Part shown: positions 42,846 to 51,900 of the stretch, one piece after another | How the letters are laid out: each line of letters starts with the position of its first letter | How positions within the stretch are numbered: position 1 is the stretch's first letter | NCBI GenBank assembly: GCA_024235595.1 | Contig: JACKMC010000001.1 | Span: 744,001 to 808,000 of the forward strand | DNA length: 64,000 nucleotides | Source: Zoogloeaceae bacterium | GTDB lineage: Bacteria > Pseudomonadota > Gammaproteobacteria > Burkholderiales > Rhodocyclaceae | Reading direction: 5' to 3' | Notes under the pieces: model-generated | Told to the model about the DNA's origin: nothing | The model's input: only the letters and a program-made list of their open reading frames with translations | Databases searched by the model: none | Translations under genes and position numbers: made by a program

Positions 42846-43744
42846 TCAGTGACGAATTGTTCGGCGCCCGCGCGGCCATGCCAGAAGCCGTTGCAGGGGG
42901 CTTCGGGCATCAGCGGGCGGCTCGCCGCGAGCGCCTCGGCGGGGGGGAGATTGCGGTCGATGGCGTCGCGGAAGGTGTTCACGATCGCAGCGGTGTGTTC
43001 GCCCTGCGGGCTGATGCGCAGGATGTCGATGCCGTCGGAAGCGAGCGAGGGCAGGTCGGCGAGCAGGTTGTGCACCCGCGCGGACTGGGTCTGGATACCG
43101 TTGAGGGTCAGGAAGGGTTCGCCCTCGCGGGTTCGCAGGGTGATGCCGTCGGCGAACTCGAGGCAGCGGAACTCGCAGTTGTCCTTCTGCAGGTTGAAAT
43201 GACGGGCGGTGAAACATCGCGCCGAGAACGCCAGCGGCAGGCGGCCGTAGGCAAAGACTTCGGTCTCGATGCGCGTCGGCAGCGCGGCGCGAAGCTCGGC
43301 CAGCGCCTGGCGCGACATCTCCGGCGGCGCGACGAAGCGGCTCGCGCCCATGTCGCAGAACATGCCGAGCGTCATGTGATTGAAGATGTTGAGCGTGGGG
43401 CCGGCGACCCAGTCCCGTCGCCCCGCTTCGTCGGCGAGCAGGCGCACCGCACCCATGTCGTTGGCCTCGACGCGAAAGCGGGACTCCGAGGCGATCCGGC
43501 GCAGCGTCTTGAGATCCGATTCGGATTCGATCAGCACCTGGCTCGAGAGCACCACTTCCTTGCCGGCTGCGGCCATGACCTCGGCGATGTCGAGCCAGTC
43601 GGCAAGCCGCAGCTCATGGCGACGCGAACACACCGTCTCGCCCAGATACACCGTGTCGAGCGGCGCATCGACCATCTCGGCGTAGAAGGCGAGCGTCGCT
43701 TCACGGGGCCAGTAGTAGAGGAGCGGACCGAGGCTTAGTTTCAT
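42842..43744 (-). CDS. ubiV: UbiV, Fe-S hydroxylase subunit of anaerobic ubiquinone synthesis
   Basis: 300 residues of the U32-like family. The four [4Fe-4S] cysteines known from E. coli UbiV are present: C39 (GETVCSRRHE), C177 (SARCFTARH), C190 and C194 (DNCEFRC). It acts as a complex with UbiU in the anaerobic hydroxylation of ubiquinone precursors. ATG 43744 gives the family start MKLSLGPLLYYW. Immediately before it lies a 15-copy heptamer repeat and no Shine-Dalgarno, which is odd. The frame continues upstream through the repeat to 43885, encoding repeated NHQSPIT. Confidence 0.94.
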   Translation of the reverse strand: MKLSLGPLLYYWPREATLAFYAEMVDAPLDTVYLGETVCSRRHELRLADWLDIAEVMAAAGKEVVLSSQVLIESESDLKTLRRIASESRFRVEANDMGAVRLLADEAGRRDWVAGPTLNIFNHMTLGMFCDMGASRFVAPPEMSRQALAELRAALPTRIETEVFAYGRLPLAFSARCFTARHFNLQKDNCEFRCLEFADGITLRTREGEPFLTLNGIQTQSARVHNLLADLPSLASDGIDILRISPQGEHTAAIVNTFRDAIDRNLPPAEALAASRPLMPEAPCNGFWHGRAGAEQFVTE

Positions 43745-43850
43745 GGTGATTGGTGATTGGTGATTGGTGATTGGTGATTGGTGATTGGTGATTGGTGATT
43801 GGTGATTGGTGATTGGTGATTGGTGATTGGTGATTGGTGATTGGTGATTG
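43745..43850. repeat. Heptanucleotide tandem repeat (GGTGATT)15
   Basis: Fifteen perfect copies of GGTGATT plus one base, directly abutting the ubiV start codon on its upstream side, in the 154-bp spacer to ubiU. On the coding strand it reads AATCACC repeated. Because 7 is not a multiple of 3, gain or loss of a copy changes frame and spacing. A related but scrambled version lies at 37223-37355, and single copies (CCAATCACC) occur at about 43882-43890. Confidence 0.97.
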
Positions 43851-43898
43851 CGTTCGTCATGGCGACGGTTTTCCCCATTGACCAATCACCCCTCATCG

Positions 43899-44903
43899 TC
43901 ATTTCCAGGGCCGGTAATAGGCGCCAAGGGTGTGAGCCTGGCCTTCGGAGACCTTGTTCAGTTCGGCCATCCACGCGCCATCGACACGGAAGTCGTCCGC
44001 ATCGCGGATGGCGCGATCGATCGCGGCGCGCCACACCGCGGTGACCTGGGCGACATAGGCGGGGCTGCGCTGGCGGCCTTCGATCTTGATCGCCCGTACC
44101 CCGGCCTTGAGCAGGGTCGGCAGCAACTCGAGGGTGTTGAGGCTGGTGGGCTCCTCGATGGCATAGTAGGTCTCGCCATTGACCTCGAAGCGTCCCTTGC
44201 ACAGCGTCGGGTAGCCGGCACGCTCGCCATCGTCGAAGCGGTCGATGAGGATGCCGTTGAGGCGTGTCTCCATGCCCTTGGGCGTCTGCTCCCAGCGCAC
44301 ATGCTTGCCAGGGGAGCAGGCGCCGTTGCAGTTGGGGGATTCACCGGTGGCGTAGGCCGACAGCGCGCAGCGCCCCTCGACCATCACGCACAGCCCGCCA
44401 AAGCCGAACACCTCGATCTCCACCGGAGTGCTGGCGATCACCTGTTCGACCTGCGCCAGCGACAGCACCCGCGGCAACACCGCACGCTGGATGCCGAAGT
44501 GGCGGTGGTAGAAGTTGATGGCCTCGTAGCTGGTGGCCGAGCCTTGTACCGACAGGTGCAGTCGCAGCTGCGGATGCGTCTTGAGGGCATAGCCCATCAG
44601 ACCGGGGTCGGCGAGGATGATCGCGTCGATCCCAAGTCCCGCGGCCTTGTCCACCGCGCCCGTCCATTTTGCCCAGTTGCCGCTCTGCGGGTAAGTGTTG
44701 AGCGCCAGCAGCACCCTGGCCTTGCGCGCGTGGGCGTAGCGGATGCCTTCCTTCATCGATGCGTCGTCGAAGTTCAGGCCGCTGAAGTTGCGCGCGTTGG
44801 TGGCGTCCTTGAAGCCGAGATAGACGCAGTCGGCGCCATTGTCTACGGCGGTCTTGAGTGCCGGCAGGCTGCCTGCCGGGCACACCAGTTCGATCTGGGG
44901 CAT
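43899..44903 (-). CDS. ubiU: UbiU, Fe-S hydroxylase subunit of anaerobic ubiquinone synthesis
   Basis: 334 residues of the U32-like family. It begins IELVCPAGSLPALKTAVDNGADCVYLGF, and the four Fe-S cysteines correspond to E. coli UbiU: C172 (GGLCVM), C179 (GRCALS), C196 (NCNGAC) and C235 (PTLCKGR). Partner of UbiV in oxygen-independent hydroxylation for ubiquinone under anoxia. A GGGAG ribosome binding site precedes ATG 44903. It is first in the ubiU-ubiV-ubiT operon; an FNR/Anr-type box lies 60 bases upstream. Confidence 0.95.
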   Translation of the reverse strand: MPQIELVCPAGSLPALKTAVDNGADCVYLGFKDATNARNFSGLNFDDASMKEGIRYAHARKARVLLALNTYPQSGNWAKWTGAVDKAAGLGIDAIILADPGLMGYALKTHPQLRLHLSVQGSATSYEAINFYHRHFGIQRAVLPRVLSLAQVEQVIASTPVEIEVFGFGGLCVMVEGRCALSAYATGESPNCNGACSPGKHVRWEQTPKGMETRLNGILIDRFDDGERAGYPTLCKGRFEVNGETYYAIEEPTSLNTLELLPTLLKAGVRAIKIEGRQRSPAYVAQVTAVWRAAIDRAIRDADDFRVDGAWMAELNKVSEGQAHTLGAYYRPWK

Positions 44904-44934
44904 GAGGGCTCCCGCCTCGCGAAGATGGGGCGGG

Positions 44935-44976
44935 AGGATAGGCCTTGCATCGGCGTTGGGGTTTGACCTGAGTCAA
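44935..44976 (-). promoter_or_regulatory. FNR/Anr-type box and -10 element of the ubiU promoter
   Basis: TTGACCTGAGTCAA at 44963-44976 is a perfect inverted repeat matching the FNR/Anr consensus TTGAY-N4-RTCAA. On the minus strand TATCCT (44940-44935) fits a -10 box. A start near 44928 would place the box centre at -41.5, the classical class II activator position, about 25 bases before the ubiU ATG. E. coli ubiUV is activated by FNR, so anaerobic induction is expected. Confidence 0.8.
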
Positions 44977-44979
44977 TAG

Positions 44980-45258
44980 GCCGCCCGCGAGATCGATCAG
45001 CCGCCGATCAGCAGCCTCTGCAGGGCCGCCCGGGGGCGCGGCACGCCGGTCAGGACGAGAGAGGGGAACTGGACGCAACGCAAGCAAGGCTCGGGAGGAG
45101 GGCGCCGCGCCCGAATCGGGAAAGCGCTCGATCGTATCAAAAAGGCAATGCGGCCCGGTTCCGCCTGATTCTCGATCGATCCGCTGGCGAGCGCACCAGC
45201 GCGGCACCTCGCTGCGAGGGCCCCATTGCAGGCCATGCTGCTGCCAGGCGGCCGGGTT
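44980..45258. other. Intergenic region between ubiB and the ubiU promoter, no gene seen
   Basis: About 280 bp between the 3' end of ubiB and the FNR-type box, both genes on the minus strand. No motif-bearing frame, tRNA-like structure or T-run terminator was found. Confidence 0.4.
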
Positions 45259-46788
45259 CTACTGGCCGAGGAACTGCCACACCTGCAGCGCAAGTATCGC
45301 GGCAAGCAGCACGCCGACCACGGTGAGGATGATCGACTGGCGGCGCTGGGCCGCCGCGAGCCGGGCGATCTCGCGCTGCGCCAGTTCGGCGCGGTCGGGG
45401 GCGCCCAGGGCGCGGTGGACAAGGCGCGGCAACTGGGGCAGCGTGGCGGCCCAGTTGGGGGCCTCTTCCTTGGCGTGCCGAATCAGCGCGCGCCAGCCGA
45501 TCTGGTCGTTCATCCACTTCTCGAGGAAAGGCTTGGCGGTCTTCCACAGGTCGAGGTCGGGATCGAGCTGGCGACCGAGCCCTTCGATGTTGAGCAGGGT
45601 TTTCTGCAGCAGTACCAGCTGCGGCTGTACTTCCATCTCGAAGCGGCGCGCGGTCTGGAACAGTCGCAGCAGGGTCTTGCCGAACGAGATGTCCTTGAGC
45701 GGCTTGTCGAAGATCGGCTCGCAAACCGCACGGATCGAGCTCTCGAACTCGTCCACCCGGGTCTTCGCAGGTACCCAGCCGGCTTCGATGTGGGCCTGTG
45801 CGACGCGCTTGTAGTCGCGCTTGAAGAAGGCCAGGAAATTCTGTGCGAGATAGTTCTTGTCGACTTCGTTGAGGGTGCCCATGATCCCGAAATCGAGCGC
45901 GATGTAGCTGCCGTCGGCGTGCACGAAGATATTGCCGGGGTGCATGTCGGCGTGGAAGAAGCCGTCGCGGAACACCTGGGTGAAGAAAATCTCCACCCCG
46001 GCACGGGAGAGCGCCGAGAGATCGATGCCCTGGGTCCTGAGCAGTTCGATCTGCGAAATCGGGGTGCCGTGCATGCGCTGCATCACCATGACCGTCTTGC
46101 CGCAGTAGTCCCAGTGCACCTCGGGCACCACGAGCAGCGTCGAGTCCTTGAAGTTGCGGCGCAGTTGCGAGCAGTTTCCGGCTTCGCGCATGAGGTCGAG
46201 CTCGTCGCGCAGGTATCGGTCGAACTCCGCGACGACTTCGCGGGGCTTGAGCCGACGACCTTCGGGCCACAGCTTCTCGAGCAGGATCGCCGCGACCTCG
46301 AGCAGCCCGAGGTCATGGGCGATGACATGTTCGATGCCGGGACGCAGGATCTTCACCGCAACCTCGGTGCCGTCCTGCAACTTCGCGAAATGTACCTGGG
46401 CGACCGATGCCGAAGCCACCGGGGTGCGCTCGAAGGCATCGAACACTTCGTCGACCGGACGTCCGTAGAAAGTCTCGAGCAGCGCGATCGCCTGCTCGCT
46501 CGGGAAGGGCGGCACCCGGTCCTGGAGCATCGACAGCTCCTGCGCCAGGTCGGGCGGCAGCAGGTCGCGGCGGGTCGACAGCATCTGTCCGAACTTGACG
46601 AAGATCGGACCCAGCGACTCGAGCGCCAGGCGCAGCCGCACCGCGCGCGGCTTGTCGAACCTGCGCCAGAAGAACACCACTTTCCACAGGCGCGGCAGGC
46701 GGCCACTGCTGTCGCCGTCCAGCACCATCTGGTCGAGACCGAATCGCAGTCCCACGGAAACTATCTTGGCAAGTCGCAGCAGGCGCAC
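45259..46788 (-). CDS. ubiB: UbiB, ABC1/ADCK-type ATPase for ubiquinone biosynthesis
   Basis: 509 residues. The protein-kinase-like fold has the family KxGQ motif in IFVKFGQMLSTRRDLLP (about 63-79), ATP-binding VAVKILRPGI, catalytic-loop HADMHPGNIFVHADG and DFG-like ALDFGIMG. Two C-terminal membrane helices end the protein (IILTVVGVLLAAILALQVW). UbiB supports ubiquinone synthesis through ATPase activity, probably extracting lipid intermediates from the membrane. It is encoded upstream of the ubiU operon on the same strand. Confidence 0.95.
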   Translation of the reverse strand: MRLLRLAKIVSVGLRFGLDQMVLDGDSSGRLPRLWKVVFFWRRFDKPRAVRLRLALESLGPIFVKFGQMLSTRRDLLPPDLAQELSMLQDRVPPFPSEQAIALLETFYGRPVDEVFDAFERTPVASASVAQVHFAKLQDGTEVAVKILRPGIEHVIAHDLGLLEVAAILLEKLWPEGRRLKPREVVAEFDRYLRDELDLMREAGNCSQLRRNFKDSTLLVVPEVHWDYCGKTVMVMQRMHGTPISQIELLRTQGIDLSALSRAGVEIFFTQVFRDGFFHADMHPGNIFVHADGSYIALDFGIMGTLNEVDKNYLAQNFLAFFKRDYKRVAQAHIEAGWVPAKTRVDEFESSIRAVCEPIFDKPLKDISFGKTLLRLFQTARRFEMEVQPQLVLLQKTLLNIEGLGRQLDPDLDLWKTAKPFLEKWMNDQIGWRALIRHAKEEAPNWAATLPQLPRLVHRALGAPDRAELAQREIARLAAAQRRQSIILTVVGVLLAAILALQVWQFLGQ

Positions 46789-46993
46789 GGCAATCTGGGG
46801 GTAGGGAGACGAAGGCCGGATTGTGCACGAAAACCGTCCCGCCCGGCGCCTTCAGGCTGCCAGCGTGGCCGGGCGGTGCGGCGCGGCGGGCGTGTGATGC
46901 CGAGATTCGCGGCTCCGTCGGGGGCCCTGCGGCCCGCGGAAATCTGCCAGAATCGCTTGCTCGCCATTTCCGCGACCGCGCTCGCCCGATATC

Positions 46994-47905
46994 GTGATCA
47001 TCCGCCCCAGGCCGCACTGGCTTCACCTTCTCGTCGTTCGTCGGGGCTCGCTGCTGGGCCGAATATTGCCGCAACAGGTTTTCGTGCTCGCGCTGGCCTG
47101 TGCGGTGGCCCTTGCACATGGCCAGCTCTACCACTGGAAGGTCACCCTGACCGCGTCCCCGTTCTCGCTGATGGGCGTGACCCTGGCGATCTTCCTCGGC
47201 TTTCGCATCAACGCCAGCTACGATCGCTACTGGGAGGGGCGCAAGCTCTGGGGGACGGTGCTGGTGGTGGCGCGCAACCTGGCGCGACAGGCGCTGACCC
47301 AACCGTCCCGGGGCGTCGATGCGCGTCCATTCGTGCTGGGGGTGATCGCCTTTGCCGCCAGCATGCGAAACCACTTGCGAGGCCGTGAGCGTGACGCCGG
47401 TCTGGACGGTTTGCTTCCCGAGGCGGTGATTGCGCAGCTGCGCGAAGGGCGCCATGCGCCATGCCTGATCCTGCTGTGGCTTGGCGAATGGCTGGCGCAG
47501 CTTCGTCGATCCGGCCAGCTTACGCCGATGCTGTCGCAACACATGGAGGCGACGCTCGACGAGCTCGGCGCGGCGCTGGGTGGCTGCGAACGCATCGCCA
47601 GTACGCCGCTGCCGTTCACCTATTCGGTGATCCTGCATCGCAGCTCCTATGTGTATTGCATCATGCTGCCATTCGGACTGGTCGATTCGATCGGCTGGAT
47701 GATGCCGCTGGTGGTCGGCTTCGTGTCCTACACCTTCTTCGCGCTCGAGGCGCTCAGTGACGAAATCGAAGAACCCTTCGGGATGATGCCGAACGATCTG
47801 GCGCTCGACGCGATCGTCAGCGGCATCGAAGCGAGCCTGCGCGAGATGCTCGGTGAAGTGCCGGCGGCCGCGCCGCGGCCCGACGCCAACTTCATTCTCA
47901 CTTGA
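46994..47905 (+). CDS. Bestrophin-family ion channel (YneE-like)
   Basis: 303 residues, GTG start. Family sequence: LTASPFSLMGVTLAIFLGFRINASYDRYWEGRKLWG near the pore and TPLPFTYSVILHRSSYVYCIMLPFGLVDSIGWMMPLVVGFVSYTFFALEALSDEIEEPFG, the most conserved bestrophin block. Bacterial homologues form pentameric cation- or anion-permeable channels. It is divergent from ubiB and 150 bp upstream of the metacaspase gene, without evidence of a shared operon. Confidence 0.87.
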   Translation: MIIRPRPHWLHLLVVRRGSLLGRILPQQVFVLALACAVALAHGQLYHWKVTLTASPFSLMGVTLAIFLGFRINASYDRYWEGRKLWGTVLVVARNLARQALTQPSRGVDARPFVLGVIAFAASMRNHLRGRERDAGLDGLLPEAVIAQLREGRHAPCLILLWLGEWLAQLRRSGQLTPMLSQHMEATLDELGAALGGCERIASTPLPFTYSVILHRSSYVYCIMLPFGLVDSIGWMMPLVVGFVSYTFFALEALSDEIEEPFGMMPNDLALDAIVSGIEASLREMLGEVPAAAPRPDANFILT

Positions 47906-48055
47906 TGGCGCGCGGTGCAGCCGCCTCGGTGGCGCTTGCGCTTGAAGGTTCAGGTGCTTAAATGAATCTGGTAGAAGACCTTATGCAATTTGATCCGTGT
48001 CGCTGGACGGGTGCCGCGGGCTGCCCGCAACGACGCCGGAAGCGGGAGAGCCAAC

Positions 48056-48853
48056 ATGAGCAAGCGGGCGCTGTGCATCGGCATCAATGACTATCCGGGT
48101 ACCGACAGCGATCTGTCGGGATGTGTGAACGATGCCGAGGACTGGGCCGCGATGCTCGGCGCGCGCGGCTTCGAAGTGAGCAAGCTGATCGACAGCGAGG
48201 CGACCAAGGCGGCGATGGTGACCGCCATCCGCGATCTCGTCGGCGGGGCGAAAAAGGGCGATTCGGTGGTCGTCACCTACTCGGGCCATGGCACCTGGGT
48301 GCCGGACGACTCGGGCGACGAGCCCGATGGCCGGGACGAGGCGCTGTGCCCCTACGACATCGGCGCCGGCAATGCGCTGCTCGACGACGAGATTCACGAA
48401 CTCTTCTCCGCCCGTGCCGCGGGTGTGCGGGTGTTGCTCATTTCCGACAGCTGCCATTCGGGCTCGGTGACCCGCGGCAGCGAAGAGGACCTCGATCCGG
48501 GGATGCCACGCGCGCGCTTTCTGCCGCCCGAAGCGTGGATGCCCCGCAACCAGCTCCCGCGCAGCCTGCTGGCCCGGCCGCTGGGCTTGTTCAGCGGTTT
48601 TACCCGTTCCGGCGGCGACCTGTTGCTGGCAGGATGCCTCGACACCGAATACAGCTGGGATACCCGTTTCGGCGGACGACCCAACGGCGCCTTTACCTAC
48701 TACGCGCTCAAGTCGCTCAAGACCCTGCCCGAGGGCGCCAGCTATGCGCAATGGTTCAAGACCATTCGCGACTACCTGCCGTCCACCAAGCTGCCGCAGA
48801 ATCCGCAGCTGTTCGGCTCGCGCAGCGCACGCAACTTCAAGGTCTTTTCCTGA
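48056..48853 (+). CDS. Caspase-family (type I metacaspase-like, C14) peptidase
   Basis: 265 residues, apparently one caspase domain. Start MSKRALCIGINDYPGTDSDLSGCVNDAEDW is the classic metacaspase p20 opening. Catalytic His78 lies in TYSGHGTWVPDDSGDEPDGRDEA and Cys133 in LLISDSCHSG. No signal peptide, prodomain or zinc finger is visible. Such enzymes cleave after Arg or Lys and are often coupled to sensor or effector modules. GGGAG lies about ten bases before ATG 48056. The next gene starts 61 bp downstream and itself has a caspase-like CHAT domain, so the pair likely forms one system. Confidence 0.9.
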   Translation: MSKRALCIGINDYPGTDSDLSGCVNDAEDWAAMLGARGFEVSKLIDSEATKAAMVTAIRDLVGGAKKGDSVVVTYSGHGTWVPDDSGDEPDGRDEALCPYDIGAGNALLDDEIHELFSARAAGVRVLLISDSCHSGSVTRGSEEDLDPGMPRARFLPPEAWMPRNQLPRSLLARPLGLFSGFTRSGGDLLLAGCLDTEYSWDTRFGGRPNGAFTYYALKSLKTLPEGASYAQWFKTIRDYLPSTKLPQNPQLFGSRSARNFKVFS

Positions 48854-48914
48854 ATACCAAGCGAGCCGGCAAACGGCCATAAAATAAGTCAAAAGCACTA
48901 GCGGGAGGATTTTC

Positions 48915-51900
48915 ATGGCCAAGGGCTCGACAGGGCTGACGCTGAGACTGCCCGCGAGACGCGGCAGTTCGGCGCCGGCGGCGGTGCCACGGGTGTTGCG
49001 CAGCACCGATCGTGGTGATGTGGCGGGAGACAGGCTGCTCGACGCGGCGCTGCATGTCGAATCGGTCGTCGAGCTTGCGGCGCCCGGGCGCGGCGATGCC
49101 GAGGTCCGGGAACCGGAGATAGACGGCGCGCGACTGCTGGCACTCGAGGCAGCCGACGGCACCACGGTGTTCATCCGCGCCGACCGCCTCGCCGAAGAAC
49201 TGGCGCGGCTGTATCCGGACGAAGCGCTCGACGGCACGCTCGACGTCCGCCTGCTGCGCGATCGCGGCGCGGCCTCACGTGGGGCCCTCGACTGGGTGTG
49301 GTCGCGAATCTCGGTGCTGCGGCTGGACCGCGACGCGATCACCGATCTCGCCACCGACAAGGCGCGCGAATGGGTGGAGGACTGGCTCGGCGAAAAGGCC
49401 GCGTCGCTGGTCGCTCCGGATGCCTCGTGGCTTGGCGCCAAGGCGCTGATGTGGGCGATCGAATCGCAACTGGCGGGAGAACCCGGTCTCTACCTGTGGC
49501 GTGGCGACACGCTGTCGGCCTCCGATCGCTGCGTGGCGGGCGACCCGCGGCTCGAGCAGGCCGCCGCGGCCGGGCCGATGCTGGTGTTCATCCACGGTAC
49601 CGGCTCGCACACCATGGGGGGCTTCAAGGACTTGCGGGCGGCCGGTGCCGAAGCCGACTGGGGTCCGATCGCGCGGCGCTTCGGCGAGCGGGTGTTCGGC
49701 CTCGAGCATCGCACCTTTTCCGAAAGCCCGATCGACAATGCGCTGCAGCTGCTGCGGGCGCTGCCGGTCGGGGCGAGGGTCTCGCTGGTGAGTCATTCGC
49801 GCGGCGGCCTGGTGGGGGACCTGGTGTGCATCGGCGCGCTGAGCGATGAATCGATCGCCGCCTATCGACGCGAGGCGCCGCCCAACCAGAAAGAAACCGA
49901 GCAGCAGAAACGCCTGCGCGAGAAGGTCGTCGCCGAAGAGCAGGCCAAGCTGCGCGAATTGCGCGAGCTGCTCGACAGCAAGAAGCTGCAGATCGAGCGC
50001 TATGTGCGGGTCGCCTCGCCGGCTCGTGGCACCACGCTGCTGTCCGACAACCTCGACGTCTTCCTGTCCGGGCTGCTCTCGCTCGCCAGCCGCATGGTCG
50101 GCGCGGTGACCGGGCCTGCGGGCGGTGCGGTGATGTCGGTGTTCCGGCGGGTGGTGCTGGAGATCGCCGACAAGCGCGTCGATGCGCGCCTGGTCCCGGG
50201 CATCGAGGCGATGCTCACCGACTCTCCGCTCGGCGCGCTGCTGGCGCGCTCGCCACGCCGGCAGGGCCTGGCGATGTCTGTGATCGCCGGCGACATCGAA
50301 GGCGGCGGGGTGCTCAAACAGCTCGGGGTGATGTTTACCGACTGGATGTTCTTCGATCGTGCCGACAACGATCTGGTGGTGGATACCGATTCGATGTACG
50401 GCGGGCTGGCTGCCCTGAACGACACCCGCTATCTGTTCGACAAGGGCGAGGCGGTCAATCACTTCAGCTACTTTGCCCGCCAGCGTACCCGCTCGGCGAT
50501 GAGGGACTGGCTCACCGTAGAGCAGCCCGAGCAACTGGGCAGCTTCAGCGTTCTCGAACGCGCGCGGGTGATGTCCTTCGCCGAGGCCCGCTCGCGAGCC
50601 GACAGCCGGGGCGCGGCGCCCGAGCCGAATACCCGGCCGGTGACCATCTATCTGCCAGGCATCATGGGTTCGCACCTCGAGGTGCGCAAGAGCGGCAAGC
50701 CCGGCGACGGCGACCGGGTGTGGTTCGACTTCTTCGATCTCAACTGGGGCGGGCTCGAGAAGATCCGCATGGGCAAGCCCGCGGTCGAGGCGGAGTCGCT
50801 GTTCGGCATGTTCTACGAGGACCTCGCCGAATACCTCGAACGCTCCGAGACCGTCGTGCGTTTCCCCTACGACTGGCGCCAGCCGATCCAGTCCCTTGCC
50901 GACAGGCTCGCCAAGGTGGTCGACGAGGCGCTCGCCGGCCATCCCGACCAGCCGGTGCGGCTTCTCGCCCACAGCATGGGCGGGCTGGTGAGCCGGGCGA
51001 TGATCGCCCTGCACCCGGATCTGTGGGCGCGGATCGTGGCGCGGCCGGGCGGCCGGCTGGTGATGCTCGGCACCCCGAACCGCGGCTCTCACGCGATGGT
51101 CGAGACCCTGCTGGCCAAGTCCGACAGCATGCGCAAGCTCGAGCTCATCGATATCAAGCACGACATGCAGGAGGTGCTCGACATCGTCGGCGGTTTCTAC
51201 GGCGGCGTGCAGCTTCTGCCGCGGCCGGGCTTCGACGACGGCGGCACTCCGTGGAAGGACTACTATGGCGCGGCCGCGTGGAGCGAGATGCGCAAGCTCA
51301 ACCGCGACCGCTGGCTTGGCGACGGCCTGGTCGGCAATGTCTCGGACGCCACCTTCCAGCGTGCGCGGGTGCTCTGGGACGAAGTATTGACCGACAGCAG
51401 CGTGCCCCATCCGGAGCGCGTCGCCTACGTCTTCGGCCAGGGCAAGAGCACACCCTGCGGAGTGCGAAAAGAGGGCGCGGGGACGAGCGAGCGGCTCAAG
51501 ATGGTCGCCACTTCGGAGGGCGACGGCACGGTCAGCTGGGCAGCCGGCCGGCTTGACAATCTGCCCGCCGAGCGTTGCTGGTACATGCCCGTCGAGCACG
51601 GCGCGCTGACCGCGACGGCAACGTATTTCCCGGCCATCCGCGAATTGCTAGAGCGCGGCGAGACCCTGGCACTCGAGCGGCTGCCGGTGTCGCGCGGCGA
51701 GAGCGCGACCTGGACCTACGACGCCGCGCCGCCCAGCCTGCCCGTCGAGGAGGAACTCGCGCGCAGCTTCATCGGCAGCCGGCCGCGGCGCAAGCAGGCG
51801 CAGGCCGCGAAGCGCAGGCTCGGCGTGGCGGTGCGGGCGATGGACCTGCGCTTCGTGCAATACCCGATCCTCTGCGGACACTACATCGGCGATGCGATCT

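Noticed and set aside
43745..43850. The heptamer run as a CRISPR or as a coding extension of UbiV (NHQSPIT repeats).
   Set aside because: There are no spacers. The family start is the ATG at 43744, and the repeated heptapeptide has no resemblance to UbiV N-termini.
45226..47388. 720-codon plus-strand frame across ubiB and the bestrophin start.
   Set aside because: Antisense to ubiB and out of frame with the bestrophin-like gene; no motif.
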